A DNA stretch of 64,000 bases, taken from Streptomyces sp. GQFP (GTDB taxonomy: Bacteria > Actinomycetota > Actinomycetes > Streptomycetales > Streptomycetaceae). A program made the position numbers and the translations under genes. The stretch spans positions 7,998,001 through 8,062,000 of the forward strand of contig NZ_CP089312.1 of the NCBI RefSeq assembly GCF_021545335.1. The letters are read 5' to 3'. The notes beneath the pieces were generated by a model that made no database searches, was not told where the DNA came from, and saw only the letters and a program-made list of their open reading frames with translations. Below, one piece after another: positions 48,324 through 57,692 of this stretch (position 1 is its first letter; each line of letters starts with the position of its first letter).

Positions 48324-49376
48324 TCAGGCGTGGGAATCGCGCGAGTCCGCGGGCGCGTACGCCAGGAGGGGTCCGGGCCGGTGGCCGGTGACGTCGACGG
48401 TCGCGTCGGGGGCCGGCGCGTCCAGGTGCGGCTCGGCCCAGCTCGCGCGGTACAGCCAGCCGTCCAGTTCGACGTACCCCTGGGGGTGCAGGCTCGTGCG
48501 TACGGTCGCCGGGCGGACGGGGCCGTCCGGCACGGCGCGTGGGCCGGCCGTGGGTGTCTGCGGGTGGTCGTCGGGCCACGTCCGGTGTGGCGGACGCTGC
48601 GGCAGCACGGGCGGCGGTCCGGAGGTACGGGCGGTCCATGAGGCGGATTCGGGTTCGGCGGCGGGCCGGCGCCGGGTGCCACGGCCGGGTACGGCGACGA
48701 ACGCGGGCCGGTACCTGGTCCGCAGGACCGCCCAGCCGAACACGGCCGTACCGGCGGCGAGCACTGTCAACAACGTCCCGGCCACGCCGAAGCCTGGGCC
48801 GTCCGCGCTTTCGCCTGAGGGGAAGGTGACCTGCTTGACGCCCGAGGTGTTCCCGAGCGCCGCCTGCTTGTCCCGATCCATGCGTGGATCGGCCCCGGGG
48901 AGACCGGCCTCTTTCATCCCAACCCGCTGGTTCTTGAGCCGGTCGAGCAGCTGGCACAGATCTGCCCTGTCGCCGTCACAGAGCTTCAGCTCAGCAGCCT
49001 TCTGCATGGCCTCGTGGGGAGGCCGGCTGATAGCCGCTTCCTGATCGACGACCACGCGCCGGTCGGCGAGCAACAGAAGCACGGCGCCGCCCGGACCGCT
49101 GTCGGGGCCGGTCTGAACGACCACCAAATGGACGTCATGATCTTTTTTGGCATCGACGACGAGCTTCATGCCCTCCGGCACATTGCCCCCGTCCACGGCG
49201 AGCGGCTGCTCGATCGTCACGACAAGGGTGCCGCCGCTCTTGGCCGATGCGATCTCGCTCGCTGTCCGCTCAAGCCAGTCCGGAACGCCGTCACCCGCCG
49301 AAGCCCCCATCAACGGGACCGTCAGGAAAAGCAGCGCCACGAGCGTCGCCAGGGCACGCTTGACCGCCCACACCAT
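48324..49376 (-). CDS. secreted/membrane protein with signal peptide, TM and cytoplasmic tail
   Basis: This 350-residue protein has a signal peptide (VKRALATLVALLFLTVPLMGASA), an outer domain (25-190) with beta strands and an acidic loop, one TM helix at about residue 200-222 (GVAGTLLTVLAAGTAVFGWAVL), and a Pro-rich cytoplasmic tail. The tail ends in a basic/aromatic region. It is a candidate receptor for the kinase operon downstream (97 bp gap). The ATG at 49376 has a GGGGGGA ribosome site. No family is recognised. Confidence 0.7.
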   Translation of the reverse strand: MVWAVKRALATLVALLFLTVPLMGASAGDGVPDWLERTASEIASAKSGGTLVVTIEQPLAVDGGNVPEGMKLVVDAKKDHDVHLVVVQTGPDSGPGGAVLLLLADRRVVVDQEAAISRPPHEAMQKAAELKLCDGDRADLCQLLDRLKNQRVGMKEAGLPGADPRMDRDKQAALGNTSGVKQVTFPSGESADGPGFGVAGTLLTVLAAGTAVFGWAVLRTRYRPAFVAVPGRGTRRRPAAEPESASWTARTSGPPPVLPQRPPHRTWPDDHPQTPTAGPRAVPDGPVRPATVRTSLHPQGYVELDGWLYRASWAEPHLDAPAPDATVDVTGHRPGPLLAYAPADSRDSHA

Positions 49377-49764
49377 GTGTCCCCCCACATGTTCCCCCGA
49401 TGTCACCCACGGCCCGCTGCCGCCCTTGCGCGCCGACCGGAACAGAGTGGCAGGACAGAGTCGGCCACCGCTGCGGTTGTCGGACAATTCGAAGCCCCGC
49501 GCAGGAGTGTGAAGCGTTGCGGGGGCGCACGGGAACGCCGTTGCGCGCTGGGGCGCGACCTCATGCCGCACGAGCCGAAAACCTCTGCTGACTTGCATCG
49601 ACAGTCGTCCGATGGCGCTCGTCCCCCTCTATGCACACGACTCCGGACCAGGTCTGCAACATGCCATCGACCAGCGACCGACAACCGGTCGTATTGCGGA
49701 ATCGGCCAACGGAGTGGTGCGGTATCAAAGTCCCGGCTCATACCGCGGGGACAGGGGGAGAGAC
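49377..49764. other. divergent promoter region of the two-sided operon cluster
   Basis: No clear gene is seen in these 388 bases. The frame upstream of the CHAT gene is open, but codons before 49765 are not coding-like. The region must hold promoters for both the membrane protein gene and the CHAT gene. No palindrome longer than 10 bp was found by eye. Confidence 0.5.
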
Positions 49765-52700
49765 GTGGTCGACGACGAGCGCGAGGGCATCACCGGGGCC
49801 GGGGGAACGGGTGAGGACCACGAGCGGCTGATCGGACTGCTGCTGACCGAGCAGAGGGGCATCGATCCGGCGACATACCTCCCCGGGGGACGGGAGGACA
49901 CCCCGTGGGCCGACTGGCTCGGGCCCGCAGCGGCACTCGCGGCGGGCGAGCCCAAACGGGCCCTGGCCCTCCTGGCGCACCTCTCCTCACCCACCTCGAC
50001 GCCCGCGACGCACGACCACGCCCAGCTGGAGAAGGCGTTGCGGACCGCGGCCGTCGCGATGGAGCACAACTGGCAGCCCGGCGCCGCGCCCGTCCCCCTC
50101 CGGCAGGAAGCCGTCCGAGCCCTGACCGACGCGGGCTCGGGGATGGAGGCCGCCGTCGCGTCCATCGCGAACCCGTCGCTCCGGCTCTGCGCCCACCTCG
50201 CCGGACAGGTCGGCGTCGTCCTGCTCTCCGCCCGCATGACGCTCGGGCACGCCATGACGTCGCTCGCCGCCCGGTCCCACACCCTCCGGTACGGAGCACC
50301 GGCACCCTGGACCGAGCGGGAGCTGACCGATGACGTGCTGCGGCCGCTGGAGTGGTTCGACTCTCTGTACGAGGTGCTCATGGACCTCCGTCATGCCGAC
50401 TGCGTGGCATACCACATGCTGCTCGCCGCCGACCTCCGCGTTCGGGCCGGTGACCGGCCGGCGGCGACACCTCTGCTGGAGCATGCGCAGCGCTACGCCA
50501 CGGGCAGCCACCCCGCCGAGGGCTTCGCCGCACTCCTCACCGGCGACTGGGACCTCGGCACGCCCGGAGCGGCCGAACGCTGCGCCACCCCACCCACCCC
50601 GCACGACCGGGACGCGCTGTCGGCGGCGGCCGGCCACTACGGGCGAGCCGCGGCGTCGTACCGTGCGGCGGGATCCGCACGCGGCGGTGCCGCGGCGCTG
50701 CTGCGCCTCGCGCACACCCACCGGCTCGCCGGTCGGCAGGAAGAATGCCGCGAACTCCTCGGCCAGGCCCTCGCACTGGCCGTCCAGGCAGGTGACGGGG
50801 CATGCGCGGCGCTTCTGCGGGTCCACCGTGGCCTCGACCTGATCGAGACGGAGACGCCGGGGGAGCCCGAGTCCGAGGCCGCCGGCCTCATCGTGCACTG
50901 GGCGACCACCGACGGGAGCACGTCGTGGCTCCGAGGACTGCGCCATATCGTCGAGGACCGTGCGCGACACTGGAGCGCTCAGGGCGAGATCCCCAAAAGC
51001 AGGCGGGCCGGCGTACTGGCGAACCGGCTCACCGCCGACCGCGCGGGAGCCCACGGACGCCTGACGGCCGGGGCCGCCGCGGGCACGTACCAGCGGGCCG
51101 GTCACCGCCTCGCCGCCTTCGTGCTCACCGGCATGGAGCAGCAGGAGCACCTCGACCGCATACGGCGGACCGAGCAGGCCGATCAGGCCGAGTGCCTGAC
51201 CGTCATCCGATGCGCCAAGGCCCTCCACGATCAGGCGTCCGCCCTGCAGGACCCCGATCTGATCGCCGCCACACGCTCGTCGACCGAGCTGGCGATCGAG
51301 GCCGCGGAGAGCCTCCTGGCCGCCAGGGAAGCGATCGCCAGTGGCGCGATCGACAACTCCAAAGCCGCCACGGACGCCCTGCGAGCCCTACTCGTCATGC
51401 TGAAGTCCGATCTCCTCTCCACCCGAGCCCAGGAGACGTCGTTTCGCTCCCGGCGCGCCCGTTCGGCCGGGTTCGACGCGGAGGCCGACCTGCACGCCCG
51501 CCGGACCCTGCGGGAGGCGGACCGGATCACGGACCCGCTCTTCGCCGGACTCGTACGCTGCTCAGCCCATTTCGACCTGCGCGACATGGACGAGGCCAGG
51601 GCACAAGTGGCGACGATCGAGGAGCACTTGTCCGCGATCCAGGCCGCCGCCCTGTGGCTGAACGTGGGGAAGCCCGAGCGTGCCGCGGTCCATGTACACC
51701 GAATCGGTGTGGACGGCCCCGGCCCCGCGCAGCCCTGGGAACTGCCCGCGATCCGTGCGGACCTGGAGTTGGGCCGGCGCGCGTACGGCAAGGCGGCCCG
51801 GTACGCCCTGGCGGGGCTCGCGGCGTACGAGGACCGCCGTGTCAGGCTGGCGCGCGACGCGCTGCGCGCCTCCTCCGCCGACGATCCGGTCGTGGCGGGC
51901 CTCCACCATGCCGCCGTGCTGTCGCACCTGGAAGGCGGCGGACCCGATGCGGCAGCCGCCTCCTTCGACCAGGCCGAGCGCACCCGCTCCGGCTTCCTCG
52001 ACGCCGTGCGCGCCCTTGACGCCGCGGGCGAGGATCCCGCCGCGCGCGCCGCGGTCAGGAACTGGCTGGCCGCCGAGATCCGCTGGTCCGCCCAGTTCGA
52101 GACCGAGGCGATGGCTGTCCGCCGCAGTACGGTCACCGCGTCGGCCCACGAGCGGAGACGGCGGATCGGTGAGGTGGAACGCACCTTGGACGAGGCCGAG
52201 TCGGAGGTACGCAGACTCGCTCCCGCCGCGTTCACCGCGCCGCACACCACCGAACCGCCGGACGCCGCCGCCGTGGCCGCGGCGCTGCCCCCGGACGCCC
52301 TGCTCCTCACCTACCACCTCCATGACGACGACCTCGTCGGCTGGGCCATGACCCGTGAAACGCTGCAACCCGGGCACCACACCCGGTGGGCGCGCGGCAC
52401 GGTCGCGACCGCCCGCCGATTCCACTCCTGGTGCGCCGGACAGGACACGGGAGGCGGCGGCGAGGCCGACGGCGAGGAGCTGGCCGCCCTGCTGCTGGAG
52501 CCCTTCCGCCCACTGCTCCGCGACCGGCGGCGGGTGATCGTGGTCCCGCCGGCCGGGCTCGCGCTGCTGCCGTTCCACGCGCTGCCCTGGAACGGCGACG
52601 TCCTCGGCGCCACTCGGGAGGTGTCGTACCTTCCCGCCGCCTCCCTCCTCACCCGGCTCCGCGACCAGCCGCCGGAGCGGCCCTGGTCGCAGCTCGACGC

Positions 52701-53415
52701 GCTCTTGGTGGGCGACCCCGCCCACGCGCCACGCCACCGGCTGCCGGCCCTGCCCGGCACTGCGGCCGAGACGGTGGAGATCGCCCGGCTGCTGCCCAGC
52801 CACCAGCTGTTGACCGGGCCCGCCGCAACCCGGCGCGCAGTGCTGGAGGCGGCGCGCGGCAGCGGACTGCTCCACTTCGCCACCCACGGGCTTGTCGACG
52901 ACCTCGCTCCCCACCTCAGTCGGCTCCAGCTCGCCGGAGACGACCACTTCGGCCTCGCCGACCTGCTCGCCGCCGCCCACGCCCCGCAGCTGCTCACTCT
53001 GTCCGCCTGCGACACCGGACGCGGGACCGCCACGGCCGGCGGTGACGTCCTCGGGCTGACCCGGGCGGCGATGATCACCGGGGCGCGGCATGCCGTGGTC
53101 TCGCTCTGGCCCGTCCGTGACAGCACCGGCTGCCTGGTGATCACCCGGACCTACCGCCGGCTCGCGGACGATCCGACGGCCTGCGTCGGCACCGCGCTGG
53201 CGAGGGCCCAGCAGGAGGTGCGGGAGCTGCCGGGCGCCGAGCGCGAAAAGGAGTTCCGCGCGCTCACCGGCCGGGCCGGGGTACGTCCGGGGCCCGCGGC
53301 CCGCTCCAGGTCCTGGCCCCGTCCGGAGACCCGGGACAGCGAACAGCTGCGCTCCGCGGAGGCAGACGACCGGCACCCGTACCACTGGGCGCCCTTCATC
53401 CACGTGGGGGTATGA
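49765..53415 (+). CDS. CHAT-domain protease with long helical repeat region
   Basis: This 1216-residue protein has a long alpha-helical region (residues about 50-850, with TPR-like hairpins such as HYGRAAASYRAAGSARGGAAA) and a C-terminal CHAT peptidase. The catalytic His1041 is in LHFATHG and Cys1082 in LTLSACDTG; the surrounding ITGARHAVVSLWPV is a CHAT hallmark. CHAT enzymes are separase/caspase-like and cut target proteins when a partner is sensed. The GTG at 49765 follows GGGGGAG. The caspase-like gene starts 1 bp after the stop, so they are one operon. Confidence 0.9.
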   Translation: MVDDEREGITGAGGTGEDHERLIGLLLTEQRGIDPATYLPGGREDTPWADWLGPAAALAAGEPKRALALLAHLSSPTSTPATHDHAQLEKALRTAAVAMEHNWQPGAAPVPLRQEAVRALTDAGSGMEAAVASIANPSLRLCAHLAGQVGVVLLSARMTLGHAMTSLAARSHTLRYGAPAPWTERELTDDVLRPLEWFDSLYEVLMDLRHADCVAYHMLLAADLRVRAGDRPAATPLLEHAQRYATGSHPAEGFAALLTGDWDLGTPGAAERCATPPTPHDRDALSAAAGHYGRAAASYRAAGSARGGAAALLRLAHTHRLAGRQEECRELLGQALALAVQAGDGACAALLRVHRGLDLIETETPGEPESEAAGLIVHWATTDGSTSWLRGLRHIVEDRARHWSAQGEIPKSRRAGVLANRLTADRAGAHGRLTAGAAAGTYQRAGHRLAAFVLTGMEQQEHLDRIRRTEQADQAECLTVIRCAKALHDQASALQDPDLIAATRSSTELAIEAAESLLAAREAIASGAIDNSKAATDALRALLVMLKSDLLSTRAQETSFRSRRARSAGFDAEADLHARRTLREADRITDPLFAGLVRCSAHFDLRDMDEARAQVATIEEHLSAIQAAALWLNVGKPERAAVHVHRIGVDGPGPAQPWELPAIRADLELGRRAYGKAARYALAGLAAYEDRRVRLARDALRASSADDPVVAGLHHAAVLSHLEGGGPDAAAASFDQAERTRSGFLDAVRALDAAGEDPAARAAVRNWLAAEIRWSAQFETEAMAVRRSTVTASAHERRRRIGEVERTLDEAESEVRRLAPAAFTAPHTTEPPDAAAVAAALPPDALLLTYHLHDDDLVGWAMTRETLQPGHHTRWARGTVATARRFHSWCAGQDTGGGGEADGEELAALLLEPFRPLLRDRRRVIVVPPAGLALLPFHALPWNGDVLGATREVSYLPAASLLTRLRDQPPERPWSQLDALLVGDPAHAPRHRLPALPGTAAETVEIARLLPSHQLLTGPAATRRAVLEAARGSGLLHFATHGLVDDLAPHLSRLQLAGDDHFGLADLLAAAHAPQLLTLSACDTGRGTATAGGDVLGLTRAAMITGARHAVVSLWPVRDSTGCLVITRTYRRLADDPTACVGTALARAQQEVRELPGAEREKEFRALTGRAGVRPGPAARSRSWPRPETRDSEQLRSAEADDRHPYHWAPFIHVGV

Positions 53416-53416
53416 C

Positions 53417-55363
53417 ATGACGCTGCGCGCGGTGCTGATCGGCGCCCAGACGTTCGGTCTGACGGGCGTGCACACCGATGTCGAAGTCATGCACAGGGTC
53501 CTTGCGAAGCACGGCTTCACCGACATCCGTGCCCATGTCGAGGAGGAGGCCTCCTACGCGGGCATCACACAGGCGCTGCGACAGCTGTGCCGCGACACCA
53601 GGCAGGGCGACGGAGTCGTCGTGTACTTCTCGGGCCACGGCTCGCTGCGAGGGGATCTGCAGTACCTGGTGCCGTTCGACATCGAGCAGAGCACACCCGC
53701 CGACTTCCGTGGCCTTCTGGCCGCCGAACTGACCGACGTGGTCCGTGTGCTCACCCGCATCACGCCCAACGTCACCTGTGTCCTCGACTGCTGTCACTCC
53801 GGCGGAGCGGTACGCGAAGCCGCGGGCGAGTCGGGCCGGTGGCGGCTCAAGTCGGTGGACCCGGCCGACGTGGCGCACGACGACGGGCTCGTCCGGGCCG
53901 CCGCCCTCGCGCGCCGCAACGCCCCGCTCGTCCCGCACGTCGTCCGGCTCGCGGCCTGCCAGCAGCACGGCTCGGCCTTCGAGGCCGAGGTCCGCCCGGG
54001 CGCAGGCCGCCAGGGGGTGTTCACGGCTGCGCTCGCCGACGTGCTCGACATGTCCACGGCCCCGCAGGTGCCCTGGTCGGCACTCGTCGGCCGCGTACGC
54101 GATCGCGTCAAGCAGCAGCACATGCTGCAGTGGCCCGACGCAGGAGGGCCCTCCGGGCGCTTGCCGTTCGCGCTGGAGGAGCGCTCGGAGCCGGAACGGC
54201 TGCCATTGGTCCGCAGGGAGGGCCGGTTCGTCGTCCCCGGTGGAACCCTCTTCGGTCTCCACCAGAAGGACAGCGTGCGCATGGTGTTTCCGCACGACGA
54301 CCCCTGGCGCGAGCCCATGGACCGTGAGCCGGGCGAACAAGAGGACACGACGGTTCAAGCCACCGTGGACACCGTGGAGGGCGGCGACGTCGTGTTGCGG
54401 ACGGAGCCGATGACCTCCACGGGCACCGATGCGGCCCCCGGGGCGCCCGTCCGCGAAGCACCCCTGCCCGCTGAGCTGTTCACCGCGGAGCTGCCACCGG
54501 GCTCGTACGCGCTGCCGTTGCGCGTCCACGACCGCCGGTTCGTGCGCGTCGACGGCGACGGCCCACTCGCCGACGCGTTGCGCCGGCGACTCACCGACTG
54601 CCCCCGGCTCGCCGAGGCCCACGACGGGCAGCCCTTCGCCACCGTCCTCCTCCGCAAAGGCACCGCTACCGTGTTTGACCGCGGCGCCCTGCCCTTCCGG
54701 GAGCCACTGGAGGCCACGCCGTCGCAGGTCTCCCGGATCACCGAGCTGCTGGAGGAACTCGGGCGGGGCGACCGGGTGCGCGATCTGTGCGACCCGGAGG
54801 GTTCGGCCCGGCTGGCCGCCGAGGCGGAATTCCACTTCGAGATCGAGGCACCGGCGCACAGCGGTGTCTGGCGCCCCATGGCCCGGGTGGGGGAGCAGCT
54901 GTACGAAGGGGACCGCTACCGCGTAACCGTGGCCAACCACTCGGACGAGCCGCTGCACTTCTGGGTGCTCGGCGTGGGACTGAGCGGCCGGACCGCTCTC
55001 GTCACGAACGACCAGCCCAGCGGCTACCGCCTCGAACCCCACGGCACACCCCACCGCACCGCCCGGACGACGAAGCCGATCAGGATCACCTGGCCCGGGG
55101 ACGTCCCCCGCCTCGGCCCGCGGCGCGAGACGGTGCACCTGCTCGTCGGTGACCGCACGATGGACCTGAACGTCCTCACGTCGGGCATGCGCCGTCGGAG
55201 CGCGAACGTCACCGACCCCGCCCTGGTGCCGTTGCTGCAAGAAGTGTGGGAGGCGTTCCGGGACCAAAGCCTGCAAGGCGCCGAGGAGTTCCACTACCGA
55301 GTCCACACCGTGCAGGCCGACGCCCTGCCACAGCCCAGGGAGACCGGTGGCCGAATCCGCTGA
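53417..55363 (+). CDS. caspase-like (p20) protease with C-terminal DUF4384-like domain
   Basis: This 648-residue protein has an N-terminal caspase domain with His74 in YFSGHGSLRGD and Cys126 in LDCCHSGGA, the His-Cys dyad of metacaspases. Residues about 250-450 form a linker/beta region. The end (about 470-600) resembles DUF4384, with GDRYRVTVANHSDEPLHFW and LVTNDQPSGY. ATG is 1 bp downstream of the CHAT stop. The gene ends before a strong hairpin. A CHAT-plus-caspase operon suggests a proteolytic cascade. Confidence 0.88.
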   Translation: MTLRAVLIGAQTFGLTGVHTDVEVMHRVLAKHGFTDIRAHVEEEASYAGITQALRQLCRDTRQGDGVVVYFSGHGSLRGDLQYLVPFDIEQSTPADFRGLLAAELTDVVRVLTRITPNVTCVLDCCHSGGAVREAAGESGRWRLKSVDPADVAHDDGLVRAAALARRNAPLVPHVVRLAACQQHGSAFEAEVRPGAGRQGVFTAALADVLDMSTAPQVPWSALVGRVRDRVKQQHMLQWPDAGGPSGRLPFALEERSEPERLPLVRREGRFVVPGGTLFGLHQKDSVRMVFPHDDPWREPMDREPGEQEDTTVQATVDTVEGGDVVLRTEPMTSTGTDAAPGAPVREAPLPAELFTAELPPGSYALPLRVHDRRFVRVDGDGPLADALRRRLTDCPRLAEAHDGQPFATVLLRKGTATVFDRGALPFREPLEATPSQVSRITELLEELGRGDRVRDLCDPEGSARLAAEAEFHFEIEAPAHSGVWRPMARVGEQLYEGDRYRVTVANHSDEPLHFWVLGVGLSGRTALVTNDQPSGYRLEPHGTPHRTARTTKPIRITWPGDVPRLGPRRETVHLLVGDRTMDLNVLTSGMRRRSANVTDPALVPLLQEVWEAFRDQSLQGAEEFHYRVHTVQADALPQPRETGGRIR

Positions 55364-55403
55364 TCCGAGGGCGCGACCGCCAGTCGGCGGCGAGTGCGGG
55401 GCC

Positions 55404-55442
55404 GCGGGGCCGCGGCCGGGTACGACCCGGTCGCGGCCCCGC
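55404..55442 (+). terminator. strong hairpin terminator after caspase-like gene
   Basis: GCGGGGCCGCG and CGCGGCCCCGC form an 11-bp outer stem; CCGGGT and ACCCGG extend it inward. No U-tract is present, as usual in Streptomyces. Confidence 0.75.
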
Positions 55443-55550
55443 ATTCCCCCGTGCAACCAGCATGCGCCCGCCGGGGCGGTCTCCTCTCCGCAACAGTGCG
55501 GAATCCTCAACCCCCATGCGAACAGAGGACGTTGGCACCCAGCAAGACAT

Positions 55551-55556
55551 TATGAT
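55551..55556 (+). promoter_or_regulatory. possible -10 box TATGAT before the Crp/Fnr gene
   Basis: TATGAT lies 53 bp upstream of the start. A TTGGCA at 55532 is 13 bp away, shorter than a normal spacer, so the -35 is uncertain. Confidence 0.3.
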
Positions 55557-55608
55557 GCCGTAAGTCACAACTGCCATGAGGCGCCGGTAAAGCCGGGAAG
55601 GTTCCGTG

Positions 55609-56340
55609 ATGCCGGAAAGATATACGAAAGGCCCAGGCCCCCATGGCCGCTGGCCGCACGGCACGCTCCTGGCGGAGCTTGCCCGATCCGGGGAGGCCGC
55701 CAAGACCCTGCTTTCCTTGGGAACTCTGCGCGCATACGCCCCCAGCGAGATCCTGCTCGCCGAGGGCCGCCAGGAGACGTTCGTAGTGCTGTTGGTGACC
55801 GGTGTCACCAAGGTCACCGCCCTCTCGGAGAACGGCGACACGGCCCTGCTTGCCGTCCGGTTCGGCGGAGAACTCGTGGGGGAGTTCGCGGCGTTCGACA
55901 ACAGGCCGCGGTCGGCCACCGTCACCGCGGCCGGCGCGGTCACCGCCCGGCGTATCGGGCAACAGGACTTCCTCAGCTGCCTGGACCTGTATCCAGAGGC
56001 CGCCCTGGCGGTGAGCCGGATGCTGGTGCGCAAGAACCGCTGGTCGGTGCGGCGCAGGGGCGACTTCGGCAGCTGCCCGGTGGCCACCCGGGTGGCTCGG
56101 GTTCTGCTCGACCTCGTCGAGGACTACGGCCGGCCCCAGGACGGCGGCGTCCTGATCGGGCCACGGCTGACCCAGGCGGAGATCGCCGGCCTGGTCGGCG
56201 CCAGGGAACGCAGTGTCCACGGCGTCCTCGGCCAACTCGCCGACAAGGGTGTCATCCGAGTCGGCTACAGCCGGCTGACCGTGCTCTCACTGGACGGACT
56301 GCGGGACGCCGCGCGGCTGATCGGAACGGACGACGACTGA
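55609..56340 (+). CDS. Crp/Fnr-family cyclic-nucleotide-type regulator
   Basis: This 243-residue regulator has a cNMP-binding domain (residues about 35-150) with FGGELVGEFAAFDNRPRSATV, which includes the phosphate-binding G-E-x-A/F and R-S-A pattern. The winged HTH (about 175-240) has LTQAEIAGLVGARERSVHGVL. It has the normal length, so it should bind cAMP/cGMP or another cyclic nucleotide. The ATG at 55609 (or GTG 3 bp upstream) follows GGGAAGG. It lies 35 bp before a cyclase-like gene. Confidence 0.9.
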   Translation: MPERYTKGPGPHGRWPHGTLLAELARSGEAAKTLLSLGTLRAYAPSEILLAEGRQETFVVLLVTGVTKVTALSENGDTALLAVRFGGELVGEFAAFDNRPRSATVTAAGAVTARRIGQQDFLSCLDLYPEAALAVSRMLVRKNRWSVRRRGDFGSCPVATRVARVLLDLVEDYGRPQDGGVLIGPRLTQAEIAGLVGARERSVHGVLGQLADKGVIRVGYSRLTVLSLDGLRDAARLIGTDDD

Positions 56341-56375
56341 CGACTGCCGTGACGAGCGGCGAAGGGAGCCAGAAC

Positions 56376-57692
56376 ATGGGAGATGACGGCGTACGAGACG
56401 GCGCGCGGGACGACGTACTGGCCACGGTCGACCTGTTCGCCCGCGACACCGTCGTGCCCAAAGGGGGAGAGCCCGCGGGCGGCCGGGTCGCCGGCGCTTC
56501 CCTGGGGCGACCTCTGGGCTACGCCCTGCCCCCGGTCACCGGCGGCGTCACCCCGGCTGGACCCGGAGCGCCACGCGACATCCTGCTCTGCTTTCCCTTC
56601 GACCTGGAGGAGTTGCCGGGCGGCCGTGACTACCGAGAGGCGACCCTCACCGTCCTGCTCGACGGCGGACCCCACGCGGTGACCCTGCACCCCACCCCCG
56701 GCAGCACCACCTCCGACGGGGCGGACGTCGCCGCATTCGGGCTCGGCAAGGACCGGCTCAAGTGGATCTTCCGGGCGCCGGGGCGCAACGGTGCGCTGCG
56801 CCCCGACGGACGCTGGGCCCAGGCCGTCGTCCGGCTCCCGGTGGCCGCCGACGGACTGTCCGGCAGTCTGAGCTTGAGCACCGTCACCGTACAGCCGGTG
56901 CTCGGCGGGGCGTTCCGGCGCAGGGAGGCGGAGACGCCCCACGAGACACCCTTCCGGCTCGCGGCCGCCGAGCTCTGGCCCGCCGCTGCTCCGCTCGCCC
57001 CGGGGCGCCCGGCGGCGCCCGGCGCCCGGGCACTCGCCGCGTACGAGGACTCCGGCCCTCAGCCGGACGGCGAGGAACTGCCACCGGGACTGCGGCGCCT
57101 CTGCCTCGCCGTCGACATCGAGAAGTACAGCGCCCGCGACAACACCGACATGATCTGGCTGCAGCGGGTCCTGCTGCGGACGCTGCACGCCGCGTGCGCG
57201 CGGGCCGGCGTCGTCTGGGACAGGTGCGGCCGACAGGCGCAGGGAGACGGCTATCTGCTCGTGTTCGAGCCGGGCATCGACGAGACCCGGGTCGTGCCGG
57301 GCCTTCTGGAGGGCCTGGCCTCCGCGCTGGCCGACGCCAATGACGCGGCCGCGTCCCCGCGACGCGTCCGGATGCGGGCCGGCCTGCACCAGGGCATCGT
57401 CCACGAGGCGGCCAGCGGATACGCCGGGTCCGCCGTGGTCGCCCTTTTCCGGGTCCTCGACTCCGATCCCGTACGCCGTGCCCTCGCCGACGACCCCTCG
57501 ACCAGCCTGGTCGCGGCGTTCTCGGACGGGCTCCACCAGGACCTCGTCTCCCGCGGCTACAGCGGTCTGGCGGCCACCGGATTCCGGCGCGCGGAGATTC
57601 ACGTAGCGGCGAAGGGCTTCACCAGCGTGGCCTGGATCCGCACCCTGCCCGCGCCCCAGGACCAGGGCCCGGCCCTGGCAGCGGAAGGCTGA
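56376..57692 (+). CDS. protein with N-terminal beta domain and degenerate class III nucleotide-cyclase domain
   Basis: This 438-residue protein has a beta-rich N-terminal half (residues about 40-200) and a C-terminal nucleotide-cyclase homology domain. CLAVDIEKYSARD gives the first metal Asp and RQAQGDGYLLVF the second (GDG). The usual Lys before GDG is Gln and the Asn of the transition-state N-x3-R motif is Val (GSAVVALFRVL). So activity may use another substrate or be lost. It is next to a Crp/Fnr regulator. ATG at 56376 follows GAAGGGAG. Confidence 0.72.
   Translation: MGDDGVRDGARDDVLATVDLFARDTVVPKGGEPAGGRVAGASLGRPLGYALPPVTGGVTPAGPGAPRDILLCFPFDLEELPGGRDYREATLTVLLDGGPHAVTLHPTPGSTTSDGADVAAFGLGKDRLKWIFRAPGRNGALRPDGRWAQAVVRLPVAADGLSGSLSLSTVTVQPVLGGAFRRREAETPHETPFRLAAAELWPAAAPLAPGRPAAPGARALAAYEDSGPQPDGEELPPGLRRLCLAVDIEKYSARDNTDMIWLQRVLLRTLHAACARAGVVWDRCGRQAQGDGYLLVFEPGIDETRVVPGLLEGLASALADANDAAASPRRVRMRAGLHQGIVHEAASGYAGSAVVALFRVLDSDPVRRALADDPSTSLVAAFSDGLHQDLVSRGYSGLAATGFRRAEIHVAAKGFTSVAWIRTLPAPQDQGPALAAEG

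Noticed and set aside
51562..53526. Long minus-strand open frame opposite the CHAT gene
   Set aside because: It is antisense to intact CHAT catalytic motifs and has no recognisable domain.
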